A program made the translations under genes and the position numbers. From assembly GCF_040049255.1 (NCBI RefSeq), contig NZ_JBDZDR010000007.1:198602-262601 (forward strand): a DNA stretch of 64,000 nt. The letters run 5' to 3'. Positions 43,307-51,426 of the stretch are shown in pieces (position 1 is the first letter of the stretch; each line of letters begins with the position of its first letter). The notes under the pieces are model-generated. The model saw only the letters and a list, made by a program, of their open reading frames with translations. It did no database searches and was not told the origin of the DNA. The DNA comes from Pseudaminobacter sp040049255. Lineage in GTDB: Bacteria > Pseudomonadota > Alphaproteobacteria > Rhizobiales > Rhizobiaceae.

Positions 43307-43609
43307 ATGAGACCCGAGGAGCAGTGGGAACTGGTTCGCGGCGCGCGCGCTTCTCGCATCGAGAGCGCCGGCATGGGTGCGGTGCGGATCGCCTTGCTGT
43401 TCGGTTCGGCGGCAGTGGCCTTCGCGCTGCTGGCGGTGCCCTTCCTCGACGCCCGGACCCGCCCGCAGGTCTCCCGGGCCGGTCTCGACATGGTCAGCAC
43501 CGGTTCCATCGACCGGGGCAGCTACACGATCCGCCGCAGCGTGCTGCAGTCGTCGCCAAGTGCGATCTGCGTCATCCGCAATGACGGCGTGCGGCGCGGC
43601 GATTGCTGA
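43307..43609 (+). CDS. Small single-pass membrane protein upstream of flp
   Basis: A 100-residue protein with a charged N-terminus, one membrane helix (VRIALLFGSAAVAFALLAVPFL, about residues 26-47) and a C-terminal part with two Cys (SAICVIRNDGVRRGDC) that may face the periplasm and pair. I do not recognise a named family. The ATG at 43307 (MRPEEQWELV) has GGGGGAAG in front. It lies 87 bases before the Flp pilin gene, so a role with the pilus is possible but unproven. Confidence 0.75.
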   Translation: MRPEEQWELVRGARASRIESAGMGAVRIALLFGSAAVAFALLAVPFLDARTRPQVSRAGLDMVSTGSIDRGSYTIRRSVLQSSPSAICVIRNDGVRRGDC

Positions 43610-43628
43610 GGCGGACCTTCACGTGCCG

Positions 43629-43657
43629 TTAAGCCTGTTCCGTTAACCCTTGTTAAC
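43629..43657 (+). promoter_or_regulatory. GTTAA half-sites upstream of flp (CtrA-like)
   Basis: TTAA occurs at 43629-43632, 43643-43646 and 43653-43656; the last two form TTAA-N6-TTAAC about 40 bases before the pilin start. The arrangement resembles CtrA sites, which usually show N7 spacing, so the call is tentative. Confidence 0.4.
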
Positions 43658-43696
43658 GCGGCAGGGTTAGACTGTGGGCAAAGGGGTGAAAGACCG

Positions 43697-43888
43697 ATGC
43701 GATCACTTACCCGCCGTTTCCTGAAGGACGAGTCCGCGGCCACCGCGGTTGAATACGGTCTCATCGTCGCGGTCCTGTCGCTGACGATCGTGGCCGGCGT
43801 GAGCAAGGCAGGCAATGCGCTGGAATACCTGTTCAGCGACTCCAACAGCCGCCTTGTGAAAGCCTTCGAGGGCGGCAACCCCAATTGA
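43697..43888 (+). CDS. Flp-family type IVb pilin (orphan)
   Basis: A 63-residue prepilin. Basic leader MRSLTRRFLKDESAA, then the Flp signature TAVEYGLIVAVLSLTIVAGVSKAG forming the hydrophobic N-terminal helix, and a short hydrophilic end. It should be processed by a CpaA/TadV prepilin peptidase and assembled by a Tad secretion system. None of the cpa/tad genes is in this window, so it is an orphan pilin. The ATG at 43697 follows AAGGGGTGAAAG. Convergent with the methyltransferase gene, 16 bases apart. Confidence 0.93.
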   Translation: MRSLTRRFLKDESAATAVEYGLIVAVLSLTIVAGVSKAGNALEYLFSDSNSRLVKAFEGGNPN

Positions 43889-43904
43889 GGGCAACCTGCC
43901 GGCC

Positions 43905-44777
43905 TCAATCCTCCTTGGCTTCGCCAAGTATCTTTGCCAGTGAAACCTGTGCCGAGCCGGGCTTGAGCGGCTTCTGCTGCGAGGCGTCCGGAGCCCATCC
44001 CGACAGCCAGATGAACGAGAAGGTTGCGCGGATCCGTCCGTCCGGATCGGAAAAGCGCTCAGCATAGATTTCGGCCGCACGGGCGAACAGGGCACGCGTT
44101 GCCGGCCGACGCGAACGGGCAAGGAGGGCGTTGGCTTCGCCCATGGCGCGCAGGTCCCGGATCAATGCGAACATATGGTCATAGCGAACCGTCACCGTGT
44201 CGATGTCGGCCACGGGCAGTGCGAAGCCCGCGCGCTGCAAGAGCGCGCCGGCGTCGCGCACGTCGGCGAAGGGGCTGACGCGTGGGCTGACCCCGCCAAG
44301 AAGCTCGCTTTCGGCCGCCAGCAGGCTTTCGCGCAACTCCACCAGCGTGTCGGCGCCGGCCATGGCTGCCAGGAATAGCCCGTCGGGTTTGAGCGCGCGG
44401 CGCGCCTGGATCAGCATGCCGGGAATGTCGTTCACTTCCTGTAGCGCCAGGAGGGACACGACGAGATCGACGCTCTCAGGTTCCAGCGGCAGCGTTTCGG
44501 GCATGGCCACCAGCCCTGGATCGCCGTTGAGGAAAGCCTCGTCGGCCTCGATGCGCTGCACTCTCGCGGCCTTGCCGCTGGCAAGTACTGCACCGCGTGC
44601 CGCCGGGGTGACGCAAAAGGCCGCGACTGCATTTTCGAACCGGCGTTCCACCGTTGCCAGGCGGTCGGAAAGTTCCTCGGCGGCGCGGGTCAGAAGAAAA
44701 TCGGCGCCGGGAACGGGACGCGCCAATGCGCGGCGCTTGCGGGCGATGAGGAGCTTGGTGTCGAACAGGGGCTGCAA
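43905..44777 (-). CDS. SAM-dependent methyltransferase-fold protein (NDUFAF5/BioC-like)
   Basis: A 290-residue class I methyltransferase-fold protein. Expected strands are ALPLEPESVDLVVSLLALQEVND and ALKPDGLFLAAMAGADTLVELRESLLAAE, then GVSPRVSPFADVRDAGALLQRAGFALPVADIDTVTV, very like the NDUFAF5 (complex I assembly) and BioC families. The glycine-rich motif I is poor, so activity is uncertain. It appears to start with TTG at 44777 (QPLFDTKLLIARK), with AAGGAT ten bases before; no ATG is available. It is divergent from comF. In alphaproteobacteria this gene commonly neighbours comF. Confidence 0.82.
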   Translation of the reverse strand: MQPLFDTKLLIARKRRALARPVPGADFLLTRAAEELSDRLATVERRFENAVAAFCVTPAARGAVLASGKAARVQRIEADEAFLNGDPGLVAMPETLPLEPESVDLVVSLLALQEVNDIPGMLIQARRALKPDGLFLAAMAGADTLVELRESLLAAESELLGGVSPRVSPFADVRDAGALLQRAGFALPVADIDTVTVRYDHMFALIRDLRAMGEANALLARSRRPATRALFARAAEIYAERFSDPDGRIRATFSFIWLSGWAPDASQQKPLKPGSAQVSLAKILGEAKED

Positions 44778-44852
44778 GTGCCGATATCCTTGATGTTATG
44801 GCTGCGCCCGGCCTATGGTGCGGCACGCAGCCTGAACCTCGTGGCCGATCCG

Positions 44853-45626
44853 ATGCCGCAATTCAAGAGCCTTGCCCTTGCTGCGCTGGATTGGCCGGCG
44901 CGCGTGCTGTTTCCGCCGGTCTGCGCCGGCTGCCGCCGCCACGTCTCGCAACCCGGCTCGCTTTGCGCGCAATGCTGGCCGCAGCTGCGCTTTCTGGAAA
45001 AGCCCTGGTGCGAGGTGATGGGCACGCCCTTCACCCATGATATGGGGGCTGGCTTCCTCTCTGCCGAGGCCATCGCCAACCCGCCGCCGTTTGAGCGGGC
45101 GCGGGCCGCGGTTTCCTACACCGGCGTCGCACGGCAAATGGCGCAGGGCCTGAAATATTCCGACCGCACGCATCTGGCGCCCTGGATGGCGCGCTGGATG
45201 GTGCGCGCCGGCGCCGAACTCATTGCCGATGCGGATGTGGTGGTGCCGGTGCCGCTGCACTGGCGGCGCTTCCTGCAACGCCGCTTCAACCAGTCTGCGG
45301 AGCTTGGCCGTGTGGTGGCCGAATTGACCGGGCTGCCATTCGAACCGCTGGCGCTCTCGCGCGTAAAGGTCACGCGCCAGCAGGTCGGGCTTCGGCGCAC
45401 CGAGCGCGAGGCCAATGTGCGCGCCGCATTTCGCGTGCCGTCCGGGCGCGAGGTCGAGGTGCGCGGAAGGCGGGTGCTGGTGGTGGACGACGTCTACACT
45501 ACAGGGGCAACCGTTGGCGCCGTGGCAAGGGCGTTGAAAAAAGGTGGCGCCAGTGCCGTCGATGTGCTGACCTTCGCGCGCGTCCTGCCGGGGGACTTCC
45601 GGCCCGACGAGGCAGAGACTATATAA
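44853..45626 (+). CDS. comF: ComF-family phosphoribosyltransferase-like protein
   Basis: A 257-residue protein. An N-terminal zinc-ribbon has Cys pairs in PPVCAGCRRH and LCAQCWPQ. A phosphoribosyltransferase fold follows, with VVPVPLHWRRFLQRRFNQSAELG and the PRPP loop RVLVVDDVYTTGAT. ComF proteins assist DNA uptake in transformable bacteria (ComFC/GntX); elsewhere their role is unclear. The ATG at 44853 is preferred; the frame is open from a GTG at 44778. It heads the comF-grxC-nitrilase-DUF1178 row. Confidence 0.9.
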   Translation: MPQFKSLALAALDWPARVLFPPVCAGCRRHVSQPGSLCAQCWPQLRFLEKPWCEVMGTPFTHDMGAGFLSAEAIANPPPFERARAAVSYTGVARQMAQGLKYSDRTHLAPWMARWMVRAGAELIADADVVVPVPLHWRRFLQRRFNQSAELGRVVAELTGLPFEPLALSRVKVTRQQVGLRRTEREANVRAAFRVPSGREVEVRGRRVLVVDDVYTTGATVGAVARALKKGGASAVDVLTFARVLPGDFRPDEAETI

Positions 45627-45758
45627 GCGGAGGATAGCCGGCGCAGGGACAGCACCCGTCGAGGGTAGACCGGGCACCGGCAGATTGATTTTGTTTGCGC
45701 ATTTTCGTTCGGTTGGAGGGTGTCTCGGACAGGACAGCTTGCGCTGGGAACATTGATA

Positions 45759-46025
45759 ATGGTCGATGTAACGATCTATACCCGTGCCTTGTGCGGCTAT
45801 TGCAGCGCCGCCAAGCGGCTGCTCGACAAGAAGGGCGTCGCCTATGAAGAGCGCGACGCCACCTCCGCGCCGGAGCTTCGGCAGGAGATGATCGAGCGCG
45901 CGGGACGATTTACCTTCCCGCAGATTTTCGTAGGCAGCATCCACGTCGGCGGCTGCGACGATCTGCATGATCTGGACGCGCAGGGCCGGCTTGACGGGCT
46001 GCTCGCCACCGGTACGCTCGGCTGA
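45759..46025 (+). CDS. grxC: Glutaredoxin 3
   Basis: An 88-residue glutaredoxin with a dithiol active site CGYC (Cys12, Cys15), the cis-Pro segment FTFPQIFVG and the glutathione-binding GGCDDLHDLD. It reduces disulfides and glutathionylated proteins in the cytoplasm. The active site has CGYC where E. coli Grx3 has CPYC, as in many alphaproteobacteria. The ATG at 45759 (MVDVTIYTR) is used. The nitrilase gene starts ten bases after its stop. Confidence 0.95.
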   Translation: MVDVTIYTRALCGYCSAAKRLLDKKGVAYEERDATSAPELRQEMIERAGRFTFPQIFVGSIHVGGCDDLHDLDAQGRLDGLLATGTLG

Positions 46026-46035
46026 GGAGATTATC

Positions 46036-46905
46036 ATGAGCAAGTTCAAAGCCGCCGCCATCCAGATGCGGACGGGCACCGACCCGCAAAAGAACGCCGA
46101 GACCTTCGAGGCACTGGTGCGCGAGGCGGCCGGCAAGGGCGCGACCTATGTGCAGTCGCCGGAAATGACCGGCGCAATGGTGCGCGATGCGGAAGCAAGG
46201 CAGGCGGCCTTTACCACGCAGGACAAGGACATCATCGTGGCAACCGCGGCATCGCTTGCGCGCGATCTCGGCATTTTCGTCCATGTGGGTTCCACAGCAA
46301 TCGTGCGCGAAGACGGCAAGCTTGCCAACCGCGCGCTGCTGCTTTCGCCCGAGGGCAAGACCATCGCCACCTACGACAAGATCCACATGTTCGACGTCGA
46401 TCTCGACAATGGCGAGAGCTGGCGCGAATCCTCGGCCTATGAGCCGGGCACGCAAGCAGTGGTTGCCGACCTGCCCTTCGCAAGGCTTGCCTTCGGCATC
46501 TGCTACGACGTGCGCTTCCCGCAACTCTTCCGTGCCGGGGCGTTGGCCGGCGCCAATGTGCTGTCGGCCCCGGCTGCCTTCACGCGCCAGACCGGCGAGG
46601 CGCACTGGCATGTGCTGCAGCGCGCCCGCGCCATCGAAAACGGTGCCTTCATGATCTCTGCCGCCCAGGGCGGCAAGCATGAGGACGGCCGCGAGACCTA
46701 TGGCCATTCGATCATCGTCGATCCGTGGGGCAAGATCCTTGCCGAGGCCGACCATGACGAGCCGGGCGTGATCGTGGCCGAGATCGACACGTCGCTTTCG
46801 GCCGCTGCGCGCGGCAAGATCCCCAACCTGAAGAATGCGCGCGAGTTCTCCGTCAGTGCGGTGGCGGCGAGCGAGGGAGAACCGCTGCGGGGAGCAGCCT
46901 CTTGA
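46036..46905 (+). CDS. Carbon-nitrogen hydrolase (NIT1/NIT2-like amidase)
   Basis: A 289-residue nitrilase-superfamily amidase. The catalytic triad is visible: Glu43 (SPEMTG), Lys in ATYDKIHMFDVD, and Cys in FGICYDVRFPQLFR. The pairing with a glutaredoxin gene fits the Nit1/YbeM group that hydrolyses deaminated glutathione, though omega-amidase activity is also possible. The ATG at 46036 has GAGGAGATTATC upstream. Its stop overlaps the TTG start of the DUF1178 gene by three bases (TTGA). Confidence 0.92.
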   Translation: MSKFKAAAIQMRTGTDPQKNAETFEALVREAAGKGATYVQSPEMTGAMVRDAEARQAAFTTQDKDIIVATAASLARDLGIFVHVGSTAIVREDGKLANRALLLSPEGKTIATYDKIHMFDVDLDNGESWRESSAYEPGTQAVVADLPFARLAFGICYDVRFPQLFRAGALAGANVLSAPAAFTRQTGEAHWHVLQRARAIENGAFMISAAQGGKHEDGRETYGHSIIVDPWGKILAEADHDEPGVIVAEIDTSLSAAARGKIPNLKNAREFSVSAVAASEGEPLRGAAS

Positions 46906-47327
46906 TCACTTTTTCGCTTACCTGCGAGAGCGCCCACGAGTTCGAAGGGTGGTTCCGCAGCAATGACGACTTCCAGGCACAGAAAAAGCGCAGGCTTGTG
47001 AGCTGCCCGATATGCGGCTCGCACGAGGTGGAAAAGGCGCTGATGGCGCCGGCCGTCTCCACTAGCCGCAAGCAGGAGAAGATCGCGCTGGCCATGAGCG
47101 CACAGCAGCGCGAGGCGCTGGCGCAGCTCAAGGCGCTTTCGGAAAAGATTCGCGAGAACGCCGACTATGTCGGAGACAAATTCGCGGACGAGGCGCGCAA
47201 GATCCACTTCGGCGAGACGGAGGCGCGCGGGATCTACGGCGAAGCCACGCTAGACGAAGCCAAGAGCCTGGCCGACGACGGCGTGGATTTCATGCCGGTC
47301 CCGGTGTTTCCAGAGGACCGGAACTGA
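46902..47327 (+). CDS. DUF1178 family protein
   Basis: A 141-residue protein of the DUF1178 family, common in alphaproteobacteria and of unknown role. It starts with a short zinc-ribbon-like part: FSLTCESAHEFEGWFRSNDDF, then LVSCPICGSHEVEKALMAP. A charged helical middle carries EARKIHFGETEARGIYGEAT, the family hallmark, and the end reads DGVDFMPVPVF. The start is a TTG at 46902 with GGGGAGC before it. Fourth gene of the comF row. Confidence 0.9.
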   Translation: MITFSLTCESAHEFEGWFRSNDDFQAQKKRRLVSCPICGSHEVEKALMAPAVSTSRKQEKIALAMSAQQREALAQLKALSEKIRENADYVGDKFADEARKIHFGETEARGIYGEATLDEAKSLADDGVDFMPVPVFPEDRN

Positions 47328-47350
47328 GGGCGGGGAAGCCCGCCTCTCCC

Positions 47351-48022
47351 TTGCCCGCCGGCTCCCGGCCCGGGTTAATCTATCGATTCTTCGACTGGCT
47401 CTTGTTGAAGGTTGCCGTACGCCGGAGCTTCGACGGTCTGGAACTTGTCAACAATTTTGCCTCAGGCAAGGGAGGCGAGCTTGAAAGCGTTGAGCGCGCT
47501 CTGGCACTGATCCGCGAGTTCGATCCCGTCCGTTACCGCCGGCTGCGACGCGACTTGGCGCGGATACGTGTCATCTTGCTTACAGGTGTCTTTGTGGAGT
47601 TCAGCGTTCGAGATTGGACTTGCAGACTCGATGGGCGCTTCATGAACCAGGAAAGCACTACCATTGAACGAGTGGCCTTGGCGATTGCGCACGTGGCGAC
47701 ACATGCCCGTCTGTTCAAAATGGGTTTCGGCTATGAGGAGAAAATGCGTGGCCGGATCGAGAGGATTTGTGTTCGGCGGGAAATCGCACTCGCGGCAAAG
47801 TTGCCGACCGGAGAAGGCGCTGGCAATTGGGCAAGAGCGGCGTTGAATGCACGTCCCGCGCTTTCCGACGATGCGCTGCTAGAGCGTCGAGATGTTGGAG
47901 CCCGGGATAATTTTCTCTACCTCGGTGTGTCGCCAGTGATTGCCGACGCGGTGGTCTCGTATGTAGGTTGGCGACGCCGGCGAAGAGCGCGCAAGCTCAA
48001 GATCAATTCCTCAAGGCCATGA
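47351..48022 (+). CDS. Unknown protein, compositionally atypical
   Basis: A 223-residue open frame with no family I recognise, no signal peptide, and one weakly hydrophobic segment (IRVILLTGVFVEFSV). It is rich in Arg and Leu and ends in a strongly basic tail (WRRRRRARKLKINSSRP). Third codon positions use many A and T, unlike flanking genes, suggesting later arrival. The start is uncertain: TTG at 47351 opens the frame, with no ribosome site, and further TTG codons near 47402 are equally possible. It interrupts the usual run from DUF1178 to ubiG together with the next gene. Confidence 0.55.
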   Translation: MPAGSRPGLIYRFFDWLLLKVAVRRSFDGLELVNNFASGKGGELESVERALALIREFDPVRYRRLRRDLARIRVILLTGVFVEFSVRDWTCRLDGRFMNQESTTIERVALAIAHVATHARLFKMGFGYEEKMRGRIERICVRREIALAAKLPTGEGAGNWARAALNARPALSDDALLERRDVGARDNFLYLGVSPVIADAVVSYVGWRRRRRARKLKINSSRP

Positions 48023-48112
48023 TCGCGTTGTCCCCCTTGTTTCCTTTGGCTGGCGCATTCGTTTCAGCCGCGTTTCCGGTCAGATCGCGCTGAAAGCGAT
48101 TAAGGACGCGCG

Positions 48113-49009
48113 ATGAAAGCTTTGTGGAACTCGGCCATCGGCCTGTTGCTCGTCAACGGCTTGTTGCTCGGTCTCACCTTGCCGTTCGGCAAGCTGGCGG
48201 CTGCGGCAGGGGTTCCGCCGGCAATCTGGGCTTTCGTCATTTCCTTCGGCGCGGGCGCGGTGCTGCTCTCGGCGCTGCTGATGAATGGTGGGCGCCTTGG
48301 TCTCGACCGGCGCATGCTGCGCTATTTCTTCGTGGTGGCGGCTGTGTCCTACGCCATTCCGAACCTTCTGCTTTTTGCTTCCATCCCGCATCTGGGCGTC
48401 GGCTTCACCGGCATCATGTTCACCATGTCGCCGCTGTTCACGCTGGCGATCACGCTGATGCTCAAGCTTCGCCGGCCGAGCGTGCTCGGCGTCGCGGGCA
48501 TTGGCGTCGGCTTCATCGGCGCGCTCGTGGTGGCTTTGACGCGCGGCGAGGCGAACCAGCCGGCCGAGTTGGTCTGGGTGGTGGCTGGGTTGCTGATCCC
48601 GGTCAGCCTGGCAGTGGGCAATGTCTACCGCACGGTGGACTGGCCGGAGGGCAGCGGCCCGATCCAGCTCGCCGCCGGAAGCCATCTCGCGGCGGCAGTC
48701 ATGTTGCTGGTGGCGGCAGGGTCCAGCGCCCGGGGGCTGCCTTTCGGCCCGCTTGCCGAGGTGCCCTGGCTGGTTGCAGCGCAGGTGATCGTCTCGTCGG
48801 CGATGTTTGCGGTGTTCTTCCGCCTGCAGGCGGTGGGCGGGCCGGTCTATCTTAGCCAGATCGGCTATGTCGCCGCCGCCATTGGCCTGATTTCCGGCAT
48901 GCTCTTCCTCGGCGAAAGCTACCGGTTGGAGACCTGGCTGGGCGCGGGGCTGATTTCCATCGGGCTGGTCATGACGACCAAGGCGCAGACGCGCACCTCC
49001 GAAGCGTAG
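48113..49009 (+). CDS. EamA-family transporter
   Basis: A 298-residue ten-helix drug/metabolite transporter with two EamA halves: GLTLPFGKLAAAAGVPPAIWAF, LGVGFTGIMFTMSPLFTLAITLML in the first; VGGPVYLSQIGYVAAAIGLISGMLFLGE in the second, ending with a short polar tail. The ATG at 48113 follows AAGGACGCGCG. It converges on ubiG with an 11-base gap. The substrate cannot be predicted. Confidence 0.9.
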   Translation: MKALWNSAIGLLLVNGLLLGLTLPFGKLAAAAGVPPAIWAFVISFGAGAVLLSALLMNGGRLGLDRRMLRYFFVVAAVSYAIPNLLLFASIPHLGVGFTGIMFTMSPLFTLAITLMLKLRRPSVLGVAGIGVGFIGALVVALTRGEANQPAELVWVVAGLLIPVSLAVGNVYRTVDWPEGSGPIQLAAGSHLAAAVMLLVAAGSSARGLPFGPLAEVPWLVAAQVIVSSAMFAVFFRLQAVGGPVYLSQIGYVAAAIGLISGMLFLGESYRLETWLGAGLISIGLVMTTKAQTRTSEA

Positions 49010-49020
49010 GCGGGGGCCGC

Positions 49021-49773
49021 TCAGGCGGCCGGCCGCTTTTCCGTCAGCACCATGTAGTTGACGTCCATGTCCCGGGAGCGCTGCCAGCGGTCGGCAAGCG
49101 GGTTGTAGGCCACGCCGGTCCGGTCGGTGATCATCATGCCGGCATTGGCAAGGAACTGCTCCAGTTCCTCGGGCCGCACCAGCTTGGCATATTGGTGGGT
49201 GCCGCGCGGCAGCCAGCGCAGAACATACTCCGCGCCGAAAATTGCCAGCCCCAGCGCCTTCAGCGTGCGATTGATGGTGGCCACGAACATGATGCCATCC
49301 GGCTTCACCAGTTCGGCGCATTTGGTGATGTAGAGCTGCGGGTCCGAAACGTGCTCGATCACTTCCATGTTGAGCACCACGTCGAACTTCTCGCCGGCAT
49401 CGGCCAGCGCCTCGGCGGTTGTGGCGCGGTAGTCCACCGTCACGCCGGATTCGGCGGCGTGCAGCTTGGCCACTTCGATGTTGGTTTCGGAGGCATCGGC
49501 GCCGACCACCTCGGCGCCAAGGCGCGCCATGGGCTCGCACAGGAGGCCGCCGCCGCAGCCGATGTCGAGGATGCGCAGGCCCTCGAAGGGGCGCGCCTGG
49601 TGCGAATCACGGCCGAAGCGCGCGGCCACCTGGTCGCGCACATAGGCCAGTCGCACCGGGTTGAACTTGTGCAGCGGGCGGAATTTTCCGTTCGGATTCC
49701 ACCATTCAGCGGCGAGGGCCGAAAAGCGTTCCACCTCTGCGGTGTCGATCGTCGATCGCGTGGCTTCGGGCAT
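49021..49773 (-). CDS. ubiG: Ubiquinone biosynthesis O-methyltransferase UbiG
   Basis: A 250-residue SAM-dependent enzyme that performs both O-methylations of ubiquinone synthesis. The N-terminal VERFSALAAEWWNPNGKFRPLH is diagnostic; motif I is ILDIGCGGGLLCEPMA, and NMEVIEHVSDPQLYI, then TINRTLKALGLAIFGAEYVLRWLPRGTH follow, the last stretch being the UbiG membrane-contact region. The ATG at 49773 has AAGGAGACGAGCC. It is divergent from lysC. Confidence 0.96.
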   Translation of the reverse strand: MPEATRSTIDTAEVERFSALAAEWWNPNGKFRPLHKFNPVRLAYVRDQVAARFGRDSHQARPFEGLRILDIGCGGGLLCEPMARLGAEVVGADASETNIEVAKLHAAESGVTVDYRATTAEALADAGEKFDVVLNMEVIEHVSDPQLYITKCAELVKPDGIMFVATINRTLKALGLAIFGAEYVLRWLPRGTHQYAKLVRPEELEQFLANAGMMITDRTGVAYNPLADRWQRSRDMDVNYMVLTEKRPAA

Positions 49774-50091
49774 GGCTCGTCTCCTTCGTTGCAAGGAAGT
49801 CGGCGGTGAGGCGGCGAATGTCAAGGCAGCAATTTTGTCGGCGGGGGTCTCGCTCCTGGTCGAGGGGAGGGGGACGCAGGACTGTCCGGCGGGTTGAACG
49901 ACGAACGACAGACATGACGGCATCGCGGCTTAACGAAGCGGCTGCGAGCCTGAACCCATTGCGCGTCTTGCGAAACAGCGAGCTTTTGGCTATGGAGGCC
50001 GCGACTTGGCGCCCGGCTCCCGCGGTGCTTTCGTTTGGACTTTCCGGTGGCAGTACTGCCCTGGGGACAGTTTAAGGGGCGACCGGCTTCC
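49774..50091. other. Divergent ubiG-lysC intergenic region (318 bases)
   Basis: No gene is seen. A possible lysC promoter is TTGCGA (49968-49973) with CTATGG (49990-49995), 16 bases apart. A 12-base perfect palindrome GGCAGTACTGCC lies at 50049-50060, between that promoter and the lysC ribosome site. No lysine-riboswitch fold is recognisable. Confidence 0.45.
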
Positions 50092-51345
50092 ATGGCGCGT
50101 ATCGTGATGAAATTCGGCGGAACTTCCGTCGCCGACATCAGCCGCATCCGCAATGTGGCGCGCCACGTCAAACGCGAGGTCGACGCGGGCCATGAAGTGG
50201 CCGTCGTCGTTTCCGCGATGGCCGGCAAGACCAATGAGTTGGTCGCCTGGACCCGCGAAGCTTCCGCCATGCACGATGCGCGCGAATATGACGCCGTCGT
50301 TGCGTCCGGCGAGCAGGTCACGGCCGGCCTGCTGGCGATCACGCTGCAGAACATCGGCGTCAACGCCCGCTCCTGGCAGGGCTGGCAGATCCCGATCCGT
50401 ACCGACAACGCCCATGGCGCCGCCCGCATTCTCGATATCGACGGCTCGTTCCTGATCGAGCGCTTCAAGCAGGGGCAGGTGGCCGTCATCGCCGGCTTCC
50501 AGGGAATCGGACCCGACAACCGGATCGCGACGCTCGGGCGCGGCGGCTCCGACACCAGCGCGGTGGCCATCGCCGCCGCCGTGAAGGCCGATCGCTGCGA
50601 CATCTATACCGACGTGGACGGCGTCTACACCACCGATCCGCGCATAGAGCCGAAGGCGCGCCGCATGAGCAGGATCACCTTCGAGGAGATGCTCGAAATG
50701 GCATCCCTCGGGGCCAAGGTCCTGCAGGTGCGTTCGGTGGAGCTTGCCATGGTGCACCGGGTGCGGACCTTCGTACGGTCTTCCTTTGTGGAGCCGGACG
50801 CGCCGGGAATGGGCGATTTCGACAATCCGCCCGGAACCCTTATTTGCGACGAGGATGAAATCGTGGAACAGCAGGTCGTAACCGGAATCGCATATGCCAA
50901 GGACGAGGCCCAGATTTCGCTGCGCCGCGTTTCCGACCGGCCGGGCGTGGCGGCAGGCATCTTCGGACCGCTGGCCGAGGCCAACATCAATGTCGACATG
51001 ATCGTCCAGAACATCTCCGAGGATGGCAAGTCGACCGACATGACCTTCACCGTGCCGTCGGGCGATGTTGACAAGGCGCTGGCGGTGCTGGAAAAGATCC
51101 GCCCCGAAATCGGCTTCGACGCGGTTCAGCACGACCAGGGCATGTCCAAGGTTTCCGTGATCGGCATCGGCATGCGCAGCCATGCCGGCGTTGCGGCGAC
51201 CGCTTTCAAGGCGCTTGCCGAAAAGGGCATCAATATCCGTGCGATCACCACTTCCGAGATCAAGATTTCGATCCTGATCGACGGTCCTTATACAGAACTT
51301 GCCGTTCGCACTTTACATTCGGTCTACGGGCTAGATAAGCAGTAG
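50092..51345 (+). CDS. lysC: Aspartate kinase
   Basis: A 417-residue cytoplasmic enzyme that phosphorylates aspartate, the first step to lysine, threonine and methionine. The kinase signature VMKFGGTSVADISRI opens the protein; GFQGIGPDNRIATLGRGGSDTSAVA and TDVDGVYTTDPRI complete the catalytic domain. Two ACT regulatory domains follow (from about residue 265), with VSDRPGVAAGIFGPLAEANINVDMIVQN and the C-terminal GKSTDM/ISILI parts, implying feedback control by lysine and/or threonine. The length is that of the single, unfused alphaproteobacterial enzyme. The ATG at 50092 is used. ptsP follows 81 bases on. Confidence 0.96.
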   Translation: MARIVMKFGGTSVADISRIRNVARHVKREVDAGHEVAVVVSAMAGKTNELVAWTREASAMHDAREYDAVVASGEQVTAGLLAITLQNIGVNARSWQGWQIPIRTDNAHGAARILDIDGSFLIERFKQGQVAVIAGFQGIGPDNRIATLGRGGSDTSAVAIAAAVKADRCDIYTDVDGVYTTDPRIEPKARRMSRITFEEMLEMASLGAKVLQVRSVELAMVHRVRTFVRSSFVEPDAPGMGDFDNPPGTLICDEDEIVEQQVVTGIAYAKDEAQISLRRVSDRPGVAAGIFGPLAEANINVDMIVQNISEDGKSTDMTFTVPSGDVDKALAVLEKIRPEIGFDAVQHDQGMSKVSVIGIGMRSHAGVAATAFKALAEKGINIRAITTSEIKISILIDGPYTELAVRTLHSVYGLDKQ

Positions 51346-51426
51346 ATCAGACGAATTTTTCGTCCTTGCGTTAGCCGGCGTGTGGCACAATGCACGCCGG
51401 ACGATGCTATTTGGAGACGACGCCTG

